Positions 27,384 to 41,853 of a DNA stretch of 64,000 nt are shown here, piece by piece. How positions within the stretch are numbered: the first letter of the stretch is position 1; every line of letters begins with the position of its first letter. The translations under genes and the position numbers were made by a program. Source of the stretch: Epiperipatus broadwayi (taxonomy: Eukaryota; Onychophora; Udeonychophora; Euonychophora; Peripatidae); NCBI GenBank assembly GCA_028023455.1, contig JAQFVV010012423.1:9340269-9404268 (forward strand), written 5' to 3'. The notes under the pieces were generated by a model. The model was given only the letters and a program-made list of their open reading frames with translations. It was not told the DNA's origin and did no database searches.

Positions 27384-27549
27384 TAAATTCATAGTATTAT
27401 TTCTGGGAGCTTCCACGCTTAGAAACAATATAATAGCTTAATAGTTGACGTTTCAGTACAATAAGTACTTTCTCGGAGCTTTGTAGTGAAACGTCAGCTA
27501 TTTAGCTATTATATTTTTGTTACACTGAAGCTCCAGTAATACTACGAAT
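27384..27549. mobile_element. Palindromic MITE-like element, about 165 bp
   Basis: Nearly the whole stretch folds on itself. The outer arms are attcatagtattat and ataatactacgaat (imperfect), then gggagcttc with gaagctcc, then an inner arm taatagcttaatagttgacg with its imperfect reverse complement. The central loop contains gtactttctcggagc. No ORF is present. The 5' half and 3' half are mirror images, as in foldback MITEs. Confidence 0.6.
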
Positions 27550-27760
27550 TCATCATTTATCGTGAGAGTATTAAAATTAATTTTTATATAAATGTATTTA
27601 ATAAGCATCACACCAACAAACATTCTTTTTAAAACATATAGATAAAGATATTTTAAAAAACCAATCACCTCTCAAGATACATTTATATTTATAAAACAAG
27701 AAAAAAACTTAATGGAATTAAATAATGAGCGATATGCAGAATATAATATTTTAAAAAATA

Positions 27761-27876
27761 AAATATATTGTGCTAGTCAAGCGCTGGGGGTCAGCTGCCT
27801 TATAAGCAGTTGTCCCGGGTTTGCGGGTTCGATTCCGGCCGATGCTTTGACACATAAAAAAAAATATATTGTGCTA
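27761..27876 (+). mobile_element. Short tRNA-type SINE (copy B) with 15-bp target duplication
   Basis: aaatatattgtgcta occurs at 27761-27775 and again at 27862-27876. The 86-bp body has a tRNA-like anticodon arm (CTGC cttataa GCAG), a long GC-rich variable region, a clean B-box GGGTTCGATTCC, the tail GATGCTTTGACAC and an oligo(A) run. It sits 180 bp downstream (minus-strand sense) of the 28055 exon, inside the intron and antisense to it. Confidence 0.88.
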
Positions 27877-28054
27877 TAAAAATACTAATAAAGATTTGTG
27901 TGTATGCACTTAAAATTTAAATTGTATATAAAGTTACTTATTTGAACATTTTTAAAAGATGAACTTAAATATTTAAGTGATAATTCGTAATTTTAAACAA
28001 TACCAGTAAAATAAAGTAAATAAAATAAATAACTAAAAAAAAAAAAACACTTAC

Positions 28055-28177
28055 CAATTTGTTGACTTTTTCTAGGTCCTAAAGTATCTTTTATTTTGCC
28101 ATCAATTGATGCGATTATGTTTTCCGGAATGCATTTGGACAAATTGAAGACGTACAGACTGACGAATGGGTAACTAA
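28055..28177 (-). CDS. Upstream coding exon of the same unidentified gene
   Basis: On the minus strand a T-rich tract ending ttttttttag is followed closely by a second AG (gttag), so the exon starts at 28177 or 28173. It is open for about 39 codons, beginning YPFVSLYVFNLSKCIPEN, and ends at a strong donor (g|gtaagtg). The last base plus the first two bases of the 15578 exon make a Gly codon, giving KSQQI-G-AFEEF across the junction. Upstream exons must exist but I could not place them; they may lie beyond the window or be very short. Confidence 0.7.
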
Positions 28178-30009
28178 CTAAAAAAAATCAATTGTAAGAT
28201 ATAACTTTTGATAATATATATTTATATTATTGTAATTATTTTATAATATGTAAATATAATATTTTAAAAAAACATTTTTTAAGCATTTGTAAACAATCTA
28301 CGTATAAAATAAAAATAATGAAAAGATACAAATGAAGATGATCAATTATTATACTTTTAAATATATTCATAAGGAAATTAAAGAGAAATTTATAGACTTA
28401 TATTAAGAGAAATTTCTAATTATACTCTCACAGTTGTATTATGCAATATTACGGTACATTTCATCAAAAATCTTATCTGAGCAGTATCTTAATATAGTGT
28501 TTTACTTTATTTTTAAGGAAGAAAAAAATAGTCGATTAGTTTTTATTTCATTAGATTTCAATTTAGTGGCGACTAGATTTTCTTTGAGATATTTAACAGT
28601 TCTATATTGCTTAATTATTCAATCTTCCTTTTGGCCGAGAACTTTGTTATAACTGATAGTACTACAAGTGAAAATACAGAATTGATTGTTAATATATTTA
28701 TGTAAACGATAATCTTTCAGTATATTTTTCAATATTTATTAAATTAAGTCTTGAAGAAGAAACAGAACCATTATGCTTTTTTTAATTTTTTTTTACTCAA
28801 AAGTTTTTACCAAAGTACCATTAAATGTGACAAAAAAAATTTTCTGTGAATGAAATACAATTTTGGTAATTATAAATTTAAATTTAATAGTTTAGATGGA
28901 ACTGATTAACAATAAAATAAAATGAACTATTTATATATTTCTGATGAAGATTAAGATAGTTTTTCATTCTTATTATAAATTTTTTCATCATAAATTCTTT
29001 TGAAGGACAGAAAATTAGCTGAAATTAATGACATTTAAATACATTTGTATAGATCTGTATAAAATATTGATATATGCAGTGAAAAATTAAATGTAGTTTT
29101 GGTAATGCTTAGTTAGAAAGGATTTTTAATTAGTTTGAACCAAGAAATCAAAGTTTTAAGTAGATTTATTTACTTATAGAACACTGAATATAATTGCTTT
29201 AAATACCTGCCGTTGGATTACTACTTAGATATAAATTATTTTGTCTATTTAAATTCTATAACAAAGACTTAATTACTGAAAGAGTAGTTTGAATTAATGA
29301 TATCTATAAACTCATATTTCCAATGAATCTTTTTAGTTCATTGAGTACTAGTAACTTCCATATTTTATTTAAAATTATAACAAATTGTTTATAAGTGATT
29401 AAATCTGAAGCAATAATTATTCAAAAATTTATTTAAAAATTTATTTTTTGTCCATGTTTAGAATGATAAATATAAAAATACAAATGATGGATTGAAAACA
29501 AATCTACTTTCAGTGTTCTAAAATTTCTGACACGAATTTATTCTTGGATTTAACTACGATTAGAGGTTTTAGTAATTTTTTTAGTAACTGAAAGTCTTTA
29601 AGTTAAAAAAATATTCAATTATATAGCAAATTTCAAAATGTTTGAATCATCGCAACATTTCAAGCAGAAGAACACTTAAATAATTAATTGATCTTTAGTT
29701 AAAATGGAAAACACTGAACAAACTTTTTGTATGCTTATCATTCAAGAATTTTATTTTGAGAAGGAAATAAAATATTAAAAAGAAGTAATTTTATTAAAGT
29801 TTGGTTCAGTTTCAAAACTTCTTATAAAAGATTTATTTACATTGCTTTTTTAAAAAAAATAAAAATAAAAAACAATACCCCCCCCCCCCCCAATGTTGTC
29901 ATTAATGCATATACATATGCGATAAAACGATAATGAATATGAAAAAACAATAAAATATTTTATAATTTCAAATAGCATTTCAATCTTTTTTATAGGGAGT
30001 GAGTAAAGA
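28178..30009. other. AT-rich DNA upstream of the 28-kb exon
   Basis: The interval is intron or 5' flank of the minus-strand gene. I see no further exon with acceptor, open frame and donor. A C14-type run lies at 29878-29891. Confidence 0.4.
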
Positions 30010-32884
<2,875 letters not shown>

Positions 32885-33305
32885 ATAAGATGTGATATGT
32901 TGGACTATTTCCATCATTTATGAGTGAATGGTGAATGTATAGAAAATTTTAAACTTTATTTAAACTTTTCAAATACAAACAACTTTGTTAGTAATAACAC
33001 ACAAATAGACAATATAGCTCAGTTGGTAGAGCGTTTGCCTTAAATTCAATATTCAGGAATCTAAAGGTGCGAGTTCAACTTCTAAGCGAATATTGGCACT
33101 GTGCATATAGGCCAGCAACACCTGAAGAAGAGTGAAGAATAATACTACTCGAAACGTTGTGTAATTACTAACCTGTATTGTCTATTTGTGTGTTATTACT
33201 AACAAAGTTGTTTGTATTTAAAAAGTTTAAATAAATTTTAAAAGTTTCTATACATTCACCATTCACTCATAAATGATGGAAATAGTCCAACATATCACAT
33301 CTTAT
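32885..33305 (+). mobile_element. tRNA-derived SINE inside an inverted duplication of its own tail
   Basis: Arms of about 130 bp (32885-33015 and 33170-33305) are reverse complements and share tgttggactatttcc, gaatggtgaatgta and gttagtaataacac. Between them is a tRNA-like head: A-box TAGCTCAGTTGG at 33019, a B-box-like GCGAGTTCAACT, then a conserved body gccagcaacacctgaag. The same head, body and 3' tail occur at 36.4-36.7 kb on the other strand without the inverted arm. The left arm is therefore an inverted copy of the SINE 3' tail plus flank. Confidence 0.7.
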
Positions 33306-33616
33306 TTTAATATTGTTTGACATAAAGTATTAAATATTTCTAAAATGTTAGTGTTACATAAAATTAAGAATCCCATACCCCTTGTTAACACTATAAATGC
33401 AAGAAAAATAATTATTATACAATTAACAAGATATACAAAAAAAGGACATTTTATTCATTAGATGTTGAAGCATAAAAAACATTTTATCAGATAATGCATT
33501 CATCATCCTTTAAAATTACTTCAACCTGAAAAAAGCCTCTATAAACTATTAAGATATATTACAAACATGTTATACTTTATATATGTATATGTCTCTGTTA
33601 TTATATATATACACAC

Positions 33617-33772
33617 ATTGTCAAGTGCCCCTGCTCAGTTTGGCATAGCAGAAGAGCATCCGACTCGAGATCGGGAGATCCAATTCTTGATTCCGGTGCT
33701 TGCAGATTTAGGCTGGTACTTTTTATGAACTCCCGAGCAATAAAACCATTAATATTTTTTATATTGTCAAGT
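33617..33772 (+). mobile_element. tRNA-derived SINE of another family, 10-bp target duplication
   Basis: attgtcaagt flanks the insert at 33617-33626 and 33763-33772. The head resembles a tRNA: GCTCAGTTTGGCATAGCAG, anticodon arm CCGA ctcgaga TCGG (CGA in the anticodon position), B-box-like TTCTTGATTCC, then GTGCTTGCAG. The tail is AT-rich and contains gaactcccgagcaataaaacc. It is not a functional tRNA gene, since the D-arm has an insertion and the T-arm is damaged. Confidence 0.65.
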
Positions 33773-34214
33773 TGATAATATATTTTCTTATGAAAAATAA
33801 AAAATGAAGGCTGTAGGCAAGAGAAAATTAGAGTAAGCACATACACATATAAAATCTATTGTCATACTAACATTTATAATAACCAAAAATTGTTAATTAA
33901 AAAATAATTGATAATTATTTCCTTTATTTTCATAACCAACAGCCAATAATTTTAATCACACCATAATTTTTTAATATTTTTTACTTTTTCAATAATGTTT
34001 GGAAATCAAAAATCCCCCCCCCCCTTTTTTTTTTATAATATAAAAAAAGTAAATTGTTAGGTATATAATTAGATGAACAATTAAGAGTTGTGCTTGGTTA
34101 AATTACAAGGATTAGGATTGTTCTGATATAAAAAATGATTACTACATTATTTTTTAATTTAAACAATGTTTGAAACGTACTTTCTGAAAAGAAAATAATT
34201 ACTTTGAAATAGTA

Positions 34215-36375
34215 CTTTATTTTGAAAGCTTTTTTTGCACACTTCTAAATTATACACTTTATTAATAGTACTACTAATAAGTAATTGTAATGTTCTTAAT
34301 AAATTTAACATAGGAAGTGATCATCGATTAATAAGATGTAAGATACGTGTTAATGCAAAACCAGAGACACAAAAATTATTAAGAAAAACAACATTTACAG
34401 TTGATATTTCTAATCTTCAGAAACATTCTAATGAATTCAAATTAGAACTTACAAATCGGTTTCAAGTATTAATAGATTTTGAACATGATTCAGATTTGAA
34501 TGAAATTAATATGAAAATAACTGATACACTTTTAAAAACTGAACAAAGATAGTTGGTAGAAAAAAGCAGCAATTGACCAATAAAATTTCTACTGAGATTA
34601 GAGTATTTATGAAGAAAAAAAGGAATATGAAGATATACAAAAATGATGCACTAAAAATGATTGAATATCTCCAAATTTTGTAAAATGGTGGGAAAATAGT
34701 TGAAAATGATATAAGAAAGTATAACTGTGAATTAGCAAGGAAAGCTGTAGAAACGAATAAAAGTCTTAAAAATGTAAAACAACATTTTGGTATTGGTAGG
34801 AAATTTATATCTGCAATAAGAGAAAAGGATGGAATTATTACTAAAAAGAGAGATGACATCATGAAATAGGTAGAATACTTCTATCAAGAATTATATAGTA
34901 CTAAAGAACAAGTACCTCCTATATCTATTATATTTTCCAAATTTCCCAGAATTTTAAATGAAGAAGTGAGACATGCAATTAAATTTATGAAGAAAGAAGA
35001 AGCTCCAGATAATGATGGAACTGTAACTGATATATTAAAAGAAGCAGATGAAGAAATAGAATTTTTTTTTAGCAACGTTATATACCAAATGTCTAAATGA
35101 TAAAGATGTACCAGATGATTGGAAGAATGCAGTAATAATATTAATATTTAAAAAAGATGATAAGAAGATATTAGAAATTACAGACCTATCAGCCTTTTAT
35201 TAGTTTTATACAAAATTTTTATCAAGATAATTATAATTCGTCTACAGAAAACATTGGATTTCCACCAACCAAGAGAACAAGCTGGATTTAAAAGTGGTTT
35301 TAGTACAGTAGATCATATCCAGGTATCAAGAGAAGTTATAGAAAGGACAAATGATTTATGAGTCACCATTATGCTTTGAATTTGTAGATTACGAAAAGGC
35401 ATTTGATTCTATAAACATTTCTTCAGTGATTAAAGTATTGGATCATCAAGATGTAGATCCAGGATTTTGTCATATTTTAAAGAATATTTATAAAAATGCA
35501 ACAACAGTAATTAGATTACATAATGATAGGAAAGTCAACACTGAGAAGGGTGTAAGACAGGGTGACTATATCTCCAAAACTTTTTACAGCAGTGCTGCAA
35601 TAATTATTTTGTGGATTAAAATGGGAAGCAAAAGGAGTTAGTAAATGGAGATTATTTTAGTCATTTAGATTTTGCAGATGATGTAGTTGTTTTTGAAAAT
35701 AATGCTTTAGAGCTGCAGGAAAGTTGCAGAAGTTACCAGATGAAAGTAGGAAAGTAGGACTAAAAAGACTAAAGTAATGATTAATGGATTTTCTCAAAAT
35801 ATGAAAATAAAGATTGATTATGATGAGTTAGAAGAATTTAACAGTTACAAATACCTTTGTCAGATTATTAATAAGATGGAAACCCAATGGATGAAATTAA
35901 TCTAGAATTAAATTTGTTTGGAGTGCTTTTGGTAAAAATGGTTTGAAAAGGATAGTTTTTAATAAATGTGTTTTACCAGTTCTTACTTATGAATCTGAGA
36001 CTTGGACACTTAATAGAAGAGCAATGCAGAGACTTCTTATCACTGAAAGAAGTATGGAGAGATGCATGTTATGAGTAACAAGAAGAGATCAAAAATACAA
36101 TATATGGGTAAGAGAACAAGCAAGAGTTACTAACCTCATTGAAAAAATTAAAAGACTGAAATGGAGTTGGACTGGACATATTACTAGAGGAGATGATAAT
36201 AGATGAACAATTGGAATCTTAAAATGGATTCCAAGAGACTGTAAAAGACCCAGAATGAAACAACATCTGAGTATCATGTTTTTAACTGATATTGCTCACA
36301 GATTGAGTGCACCAAAGATAGTTTATTAAAAGAAGGCATATGATCATCATTTTCCTAAAGGGTTGGGATGATGGT
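34215..36375 (+). mobile_element. RTE-clade LINE, 5'-truncated and disabled
   Basis: Protein fragments appear in family order. The endonuclease end is FNIGSDHRLIRCKIRVN (about 34305-34350). RT motif A is FVDYEKAFDSI (35380-35415), motif B is GVRQGDYIS (35550-35577) and motif C is LDFADDVVVF (about 35668). The C-terminus reads VLPVLTYESETWTLNRR, RSMER, LKWSWTGHI and LKWIPRD. The 3' end gttgggatgatgg near 36365 is RTE-like. At least three stops and several frameshifts break it. It lacks most of the endonuclease, so the 5' end is truncated near 34.2 kb. Clear target duplications were not found. Confidence 0.85.
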
Positions 36376-36429
36376 GTTTCAGTTGTATTTATATATTGAA
36401 TTTTTTCCACTATCTAATATAAGAATTGA

Positions 36430-36665
36430 ATGCCTTTAGAAAAAATTAACTTTATTTAAATCCAAATATATTCAACTGTTAGTAATAGCACATAGCTTAG
36501 TATGTGAATAATATTTCAAGAGGTATTATTCTCCCCTCTACTTCAGGTGTTGCTGGCCTGAACAGTGACAGTACTAGCATGGGAATCAAACCTGGACCCT
36601 TATATTCTTAAGTATTGAATTTTAAAGTAACATTCTAACCAACTGAATCATCCTGCAAAGGCAAC
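36430..36665 (-). mobile_element. tRNA-derived SINE, same family as the 33.0-kb copy
   Basis: On the minus strand: A-box-like TGATTCAGTTGG, a T/A-rich anticodon region, B-box GGTTTGATTCCC, then ctagtactgtcactg, gccagcaacacctgaag, and a 3' tail ctattactaacagttg followed by ttggatttaaataaa. Head, body and tail match 33.0 kb, confirming a family of about 230 bp. It lies just downstream of the RTE 3' end and, like it, ends in an A-rich tail, although no shared 3' sequence was found. Confidence 0.75.
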
Positions 36666-38932
36666 ATATAATTTAACATTGGTTTTTGTGAAAAGGTTGT
36701 TTGCATGTTACAGTAATAAGAATTTTTAAAGTGGAATTTAGTGACACCAAACCTTTAAAATATATTTTTATAGATTCACATTATTAAATATATTTGGCTT
36801 CACTTATTAAAACCAGAAATGAATTTGAAATTTATAATCAAGTGTGGGATATTAAACCTTTTTACAGAGAAATATATTATCTAATTCTGAAGAAATCTTT
36901 ATTATATTCTCATGATTAGCCAACCAATGGCACATTCTCTTCTTTCTTTTTTTAATTATATTTCTCATACTCCTAATTGGTGTATTATTCCTAAAGTAGC
37001 TATGAGTTTTAGTTAGGCTTAATAGCTAAGATCATTTATTTTAGTGTTTAGATCAGGAATATTGACTGTTAAAATTTACAGGTGAATTTATGTGCAGTGT
37101 ATTAAAGAAACATCATATTTCCCTGGCTGTGTTGTGATATATAGCTGATGATAAAGAAAATGCTACCTCATCTGAATTTTAAATTAATTATATTCAATCC
37201 ATACAAGCTTAACAATTTCATTACCATATATATATATATAATTTGATACTCTGCTATTGTTAATACTAATATAAAGTGCCAAATCTCAGTTTATACATTC
37301 TTTAATAGAATTAATTGAGCTGAGTATATCATATTCATGGTTATTCTGTTGGGACGACCTATTTTTTGCTAATTTGAATACTGTTTGTTCTTTGGTTCAT
37401 TATGAATTCACTTTGTCCAATGAACCATACCTCTTTAATCTTATATTTCCTGTCATTTCAAATCAGCAAAAAATGTGTATTCTCAACAGAATAACTATGA
37501 CTATGATGCAGAAACTTCAAAAATATGTTCAGCTCAATTGTATTAAAAAAATCTATAAACTCTGTTTTGATACTTTATATATACTGTAACGGGCACACAC
37601 ATTATTTATCTTAAAAATTAGACATTAAAAGAAAAAGTTCGCAAATAAAAAAAATTTTTTTAAGAAATAAAAATTGAAAGCTAAAAGTCATTTAAACTTT
37701 ATATATATAAAATTGCACAGATTATTAGAAGAAAACTTTATCAAGGAAAAAAGAAGAAGTTTTAAAACTAAACATTAAGAAAAAAACCTTGAAAGATTTA
37801 AAGATAAAAAGAATGTACAATAAATTAATTAATGCTATTGTAAAATGGAAATGATTATTTTAATTAGTTAAAAGTAAATTAGTCCCTGGGCATTTCAAAA
37901 TGTATAAGTAAAGGTCAGATAGAAGAGAAAAAACAATGGGAACAGAATGGCCAATGAAAGAAATGGACCTCAATGAAAAGATCATCACCATCGTCATGAC
38001 GTAATGTCCACTCAATCCAAAATTCTAATACAAAAGAAAAAGTTTGGAAATAAATTTTAATGAAGAAAGAGCTGGGAGAGAAAAGGTAGAAATGTGTGAG
38101 AAACGTGTTAGTGTGGGGAGAGTTGAAGGAGAAGGCATTGAAAGGATGCACTCTTCAATTACTTCAGTTTTTAAAAAGGAAAAGAAAGAGGAATGACCAA
38201 TCGTTTTCCCATATTGAGGACCACAGGACATTGAGGGAATTAACACTGGCTCCAAATTGCAAGCAACTGTTAATCATGGGTTTTTAAAACAGTAAGAACT
38301 AATGAACTTTAATTCTAAAAAAAAACTTTTCCAGTATGTTAAAACCGTAAGAACATTAGTTAATTAATGAACACTAAGTATAAACTTCCCCAGTATTTAA
38401 ATTATTGCAACAGAAATTCCTATCTGACCAAACTTAATCAGTTATTAATAATTATTTTATTGAATGTATTATTATTCTTTGTTAATCATTTCCATTAATT
38501 TATTTTTTTCTGTTCTTTTAAGTTTCTATTATGATATTTTTTCTTTTAAAATAAACTATATAAATGTTAAATTTAAGTCGGGCATGAATGGCTGAATAGA
38601 TTTGTAAAGTTATATTAATTAATTAAGGGAGGGCTAATCTTGGGTTATTTGTTTCATAGTTAAATTGGGTTAATCAATTGGATATATTGGTATAATTAGT
38701 AAATGTAGCATGAGATTCACTACGTGCAGTATCCTATTATACACCACACTTGGGAAAAATAAGTCCCATATCTCACAGACCATCGAAGCAGATGGTATTC
38801 CCTGATCCTTGGATCACCCCTTTTTAACCTATGGAATGGGATAGTAAGATGGAGAACGCAGTCCCTTCCTATGGAGGTTTTTTTATTGTTTTTCTCACCA
38901 GACAGATGTAGTATTCCTGTACTGGATGAGAG

Positions 38933-39127
38933 TCAATGTCTTCTATAACCATGTTGTTCAGATGTGCATTTCTGACAGTATGGTATTTGTGCTGTCGTAT
39001 TCATGCTGCATTGAATACATCGATGTATCAGATGGATGGACGTTGGTTTGACTGCGAACTTTTGGCCTAAGGTTAAATAAGGGATAGAATATTTTCTTTT
39101 CAAATGCAAACTATGTAGTCTATTCAT
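38933..39127 (-). CDS. Conserved mini-ORF of the foldback element, left copy (64 aa)
   Basis: It starts MNRLHSLHLKRKYSIPYL and ends YCQKCTSEQHGYRRH. Four cysteines form CIQC and CQKC pairs separated by 11 residues, with His near the C-terminus, a zinc-ribbon-like layout. The 41997-42191 copy is the same length with the same stop. By eye they differ at 8 of 195 bases, 4 changing an amino acid. Function is unknown. It could be a real small protein of the element or one exon of a larger one. Confidence 0.4.
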   Translation of the reverse strand: MNRLHSLHLKRKYSIPYLTLGQKFAVKPTSIHLIHRCIQCSMNTTAQIPYCQKCTSEQHGYRRH

Positions 39128-39254
39128 ACTTGACACTTTAATAAATATTAAATTCATCTGTGCGAACTTCAAAAATAATAAAAGTTATAAATGTCAATTA
39201 AATGTTAAAGTAAAAAGTATACTAAAATAATTTTAAATTTATATAAGTTTAATA

Positions 39255-40230
39255 AATGTTTGTGTGTGTTATTACTGGCAGTGGCTTTTTTTATTTTTGT
39301 TAATATTGAAAAAAATATTTTAAGAATTTATATTTTATAAATCTCTGCATCTCACTGAGCTAGTGGCATGGGCTGATGGTCAGAATAAAACATGTAAAAA
39401 GTTAGATCTTAACTTAAATATCTGCCTACTCTATAAATTTTCTAGGTTCAAGTAGCCTAGTGGCGCCCTGTAGTGTAGATATGGTAAGACTGAGACCTTC
39501 ACCGACCGTTATAATATATATATCAAATCGCCTCAAATATTAACATTTTTTTTGCTACACCCTCTGTGAAATAAATGTTTAGAGCCTACATCTCAAAACA
39601 GATAATTCAAAAAGGTGATTTGATATTTGATATTTATTTCAGATAGAGGTATGCTCTGGAAATATTTTTCATTTAGATATAGATATATATTATAACGGTC
39701 GGATATTCAATAGATCAGAGACTTACTGTATTTGCACTACAAGGTGACACCACGCATTTCAACCTAGAAAATTTATAGAGTAGGCAGATACATGCTGTTA
39801 AGATCTAACTTTACATATATATGGTTTTATTCTGACCGTCATCCCAATGCCACTGGCTCAATGAGATGCAGAGATTTATAAAGTATACATTCTTAAAATA
39901 TTTTTCAATATAAAAAAAAATAAAAGAAGCCACTGCCAGTAATAACACATACAAATATTTATTTAAACATATTTTAACGATCCGGAGAAAACGACTTAAC
40001 GTAAACTGCACTACGGGGCGCCATCTAGGCATTTGAACCTAGAAAAATTTATAAAGTAGGCAGATACGTGAGTCAAAAAAAATATATATATTTTTTTTTT
40101 CTTAAAATTTTGATTCCGGTCGTTAGCCCATGTCACTAGCTCAGTGGAATAGCAGAGATTTAATAATATCATTTACTAGGATATAAAAGAATAAAGTAAG
40201 CCACTGCCAGTAATTCACATACAAACATTT
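39255..40230. repeat. Nested ~220-300-bp repeat: one inverted pair plus a direct third copy
   Basis: The unit runs from ttgaacctagaaaatttata through gtaggcagata, ctagctcagtg and gcagagattta to ccactgccagtaat. It occurs inverted at 39255-39480 and direct at about 39755-39960 and 40030-40230. The first two flank a central inverted pair (ccgaccgttataat and attataacggtcgg) near 39508 and 39690. It forms the centre of the foldback. Confidence 0.65.
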
Positions 40231-41853
40231 ATTTATGCACATATATATATAAGGTTTAAAATTACTTTAGTGATTTACATTTAATTTAACATTTAACATT
40301 ATTTTTTTTTACTTTGATTTTACTTTAATTTACATTGCATTACTATTATATTATAAATTTACATTTTTAATCAAGTTCGCACAGATGGGATTATATTAAC
40401 CTGTTTAATATGTTGCTATAGATCGGTTACATAGATTTCAACGGTCAAAAACATTTCAAAGTAAACATAAACGATCAAAATACAAAGTTATTGATTACTG
40501 ACAATTGCAGAGGGAAATATAAGAAACCCTCTAGTATTCATTGTAAGATACCTGCATCGTCACCAACAACTTAAAAGACATCCGAATAAATACCTTTTAG
40601 ATACTCACCGTAAGGTATCAGTATTTGTCGAATGTCTATATATTTTGATCAAATATGAAAACGCAAACATATTTAACCGATAGCCAATCCATGCAAGCGT
40701 CTATAAACAACTTAAATTTAATAGTTTTATAGGATCGAGCCTGAATATACTATATAGATTTGCATTCGAAAATAAAATATTCTATCCCTATTTAACCCTC
40801 CCTTAATTATCTTTACAAATCGATACAGCCATTCACGCCCGACTCAAGTTTAACATTTTTTTATAATTTATTTAACGGAAAACAGAAATCATAACAACTT
40901 AAAGAACAAAATTAAATAAATAAATAAATAAATGGAAATGATTTTACAAATTAAATACATTAAATAAAATTATAACCAATTAATAAATATTGTTGGTCAG
41001 ATAGAATAATATTAAAATCATTTTAAATATGAAAAGTTTTTAATTTACTGTTCATAAATTTTAAAGTTCTTACGGCTTTTGAAATAGTTCATCCTATTAT
41101 ATTCCTGGCCGTTTAAACGTGAATTCCCACGTCGTCCGAAGATTAGTATCCGGTTGATTTATTTATTTATCCTTTGGAGATTTTGTTTTTCGTGTAGTTG
41201 GTCCTCATTGTATAAACGATGGCCCATTTTTTTCTCTTTCTTAGCAGAACTGAAGGGATTGAAGCTGTGCGTCTTTTTCAATCCCCCCAGCGCTAACACC
41301 TAGCTGTTACATCGTCAATAATCAATCAATTTCCAGTCACTAACCTATGCTTTCCAAAACTTGTCCTTTTTATATTTTTGTCAAAGGATTGAATTAACAT
41401 TGCGTCATGGATGTAATGATCCTTTTGCTGAGGTCCGATTTCCCAAATGGATTTCTTTCATTGGCTAATCCGTTTCTATTGTTTTCTTTCTATCTGACTG
41501 AAGTTATTTCATTTAAATGCTCAAGGCTGGTTTTAATTTAACTAATTAACAATCATTTCCATTTCTAATTAATTACCCTGTTTTCCAAATCAAAAATATA
41601 TTTCAAGACAGATTTAAAGATATAATTTTATCTCCAAATCTTTTTTAAAATTTAGTTTTAAAAATACCTTTTTCTTTAATAAAAATTTTATTTTAATAAT
41701 TTTTCATTATCTGTGCGACTTAATATATAAGAGTTTAAGACGATATTTTAATTTCAATTTTTAAAGAAAGTTTTTAAATGCGAACTTTTTATTTTAACTT
41801 GTTTAATAATTATATATAAAAAAACAATGTAACGAACGTCTGTGCTCGTTACA

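Larger units (their letters stand above)
15579..28054 (-). other. 12.5-kb intron packed with mobile elements
   Basis: The intron is bounded by gtaagt (minus strand, at 28054) and tttacttag (at 15579-15580). It contains three hammerhead-type repeat groups, a twin-primed LINE, an older LINE fragment, a palindromic element and a SINE, each listed separately. The SINE and the L1-type LINE are plus-strand, antisense to the gene. If further exons exist inside this interval they were not seen. Confidence 0.6.
37585..41853. mobile_element. 4.27-kb foldback element with arms of about 1.6 kb
   Basis: The left end TGTAACGGGCACAC (37585) and the right end GCTCGTTACA (41853) are inverted counterparts, and similarity continues for about 1.6 kb. 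Both arms share aaaaagttcgca, gcacagat, ggccaatgaaagaaat, catgacgtaatg/catgacgcaatg, tcgggc(a/g)tgaatggctg, and ccactgccagtaat at the inner edge (sequences given in one orientation). The right arm lacks the mini-ORF of the left arm. A 41854-42440 segment repeats the right-arm start and does carry it. Termini TGTAACG resemble some LTRs, but no RT, protease, transposase or primer site was found. Flanks are tatatatac and atatataag. Confidence 0.65.

Noticed and set aside
27776-27861. Functional tRNA gene (anticodon position TAT)
   Set aside because: Exact 15-bp target duplications and an oligo(A) tail show a retroposed SINE copy; the acceptor arm is also imperfect.
33120-33165. CTGAAGA and GAAAC strands in the 33.0/36.5-kb SINE, which look like a hammerhead core
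   Set aside because: Stem II has an extra unpaired base, no stem I pairs around the core in either copy, and the 36.5-kb copy changes CTGAAGA to CTGAAGT. A chance or ancient resemblance is more likely.
34506-34862. 118-codon minus-strand frame
   Set aside because: It is the antisense shadow of the RTE element's region between endonuclease and RT.
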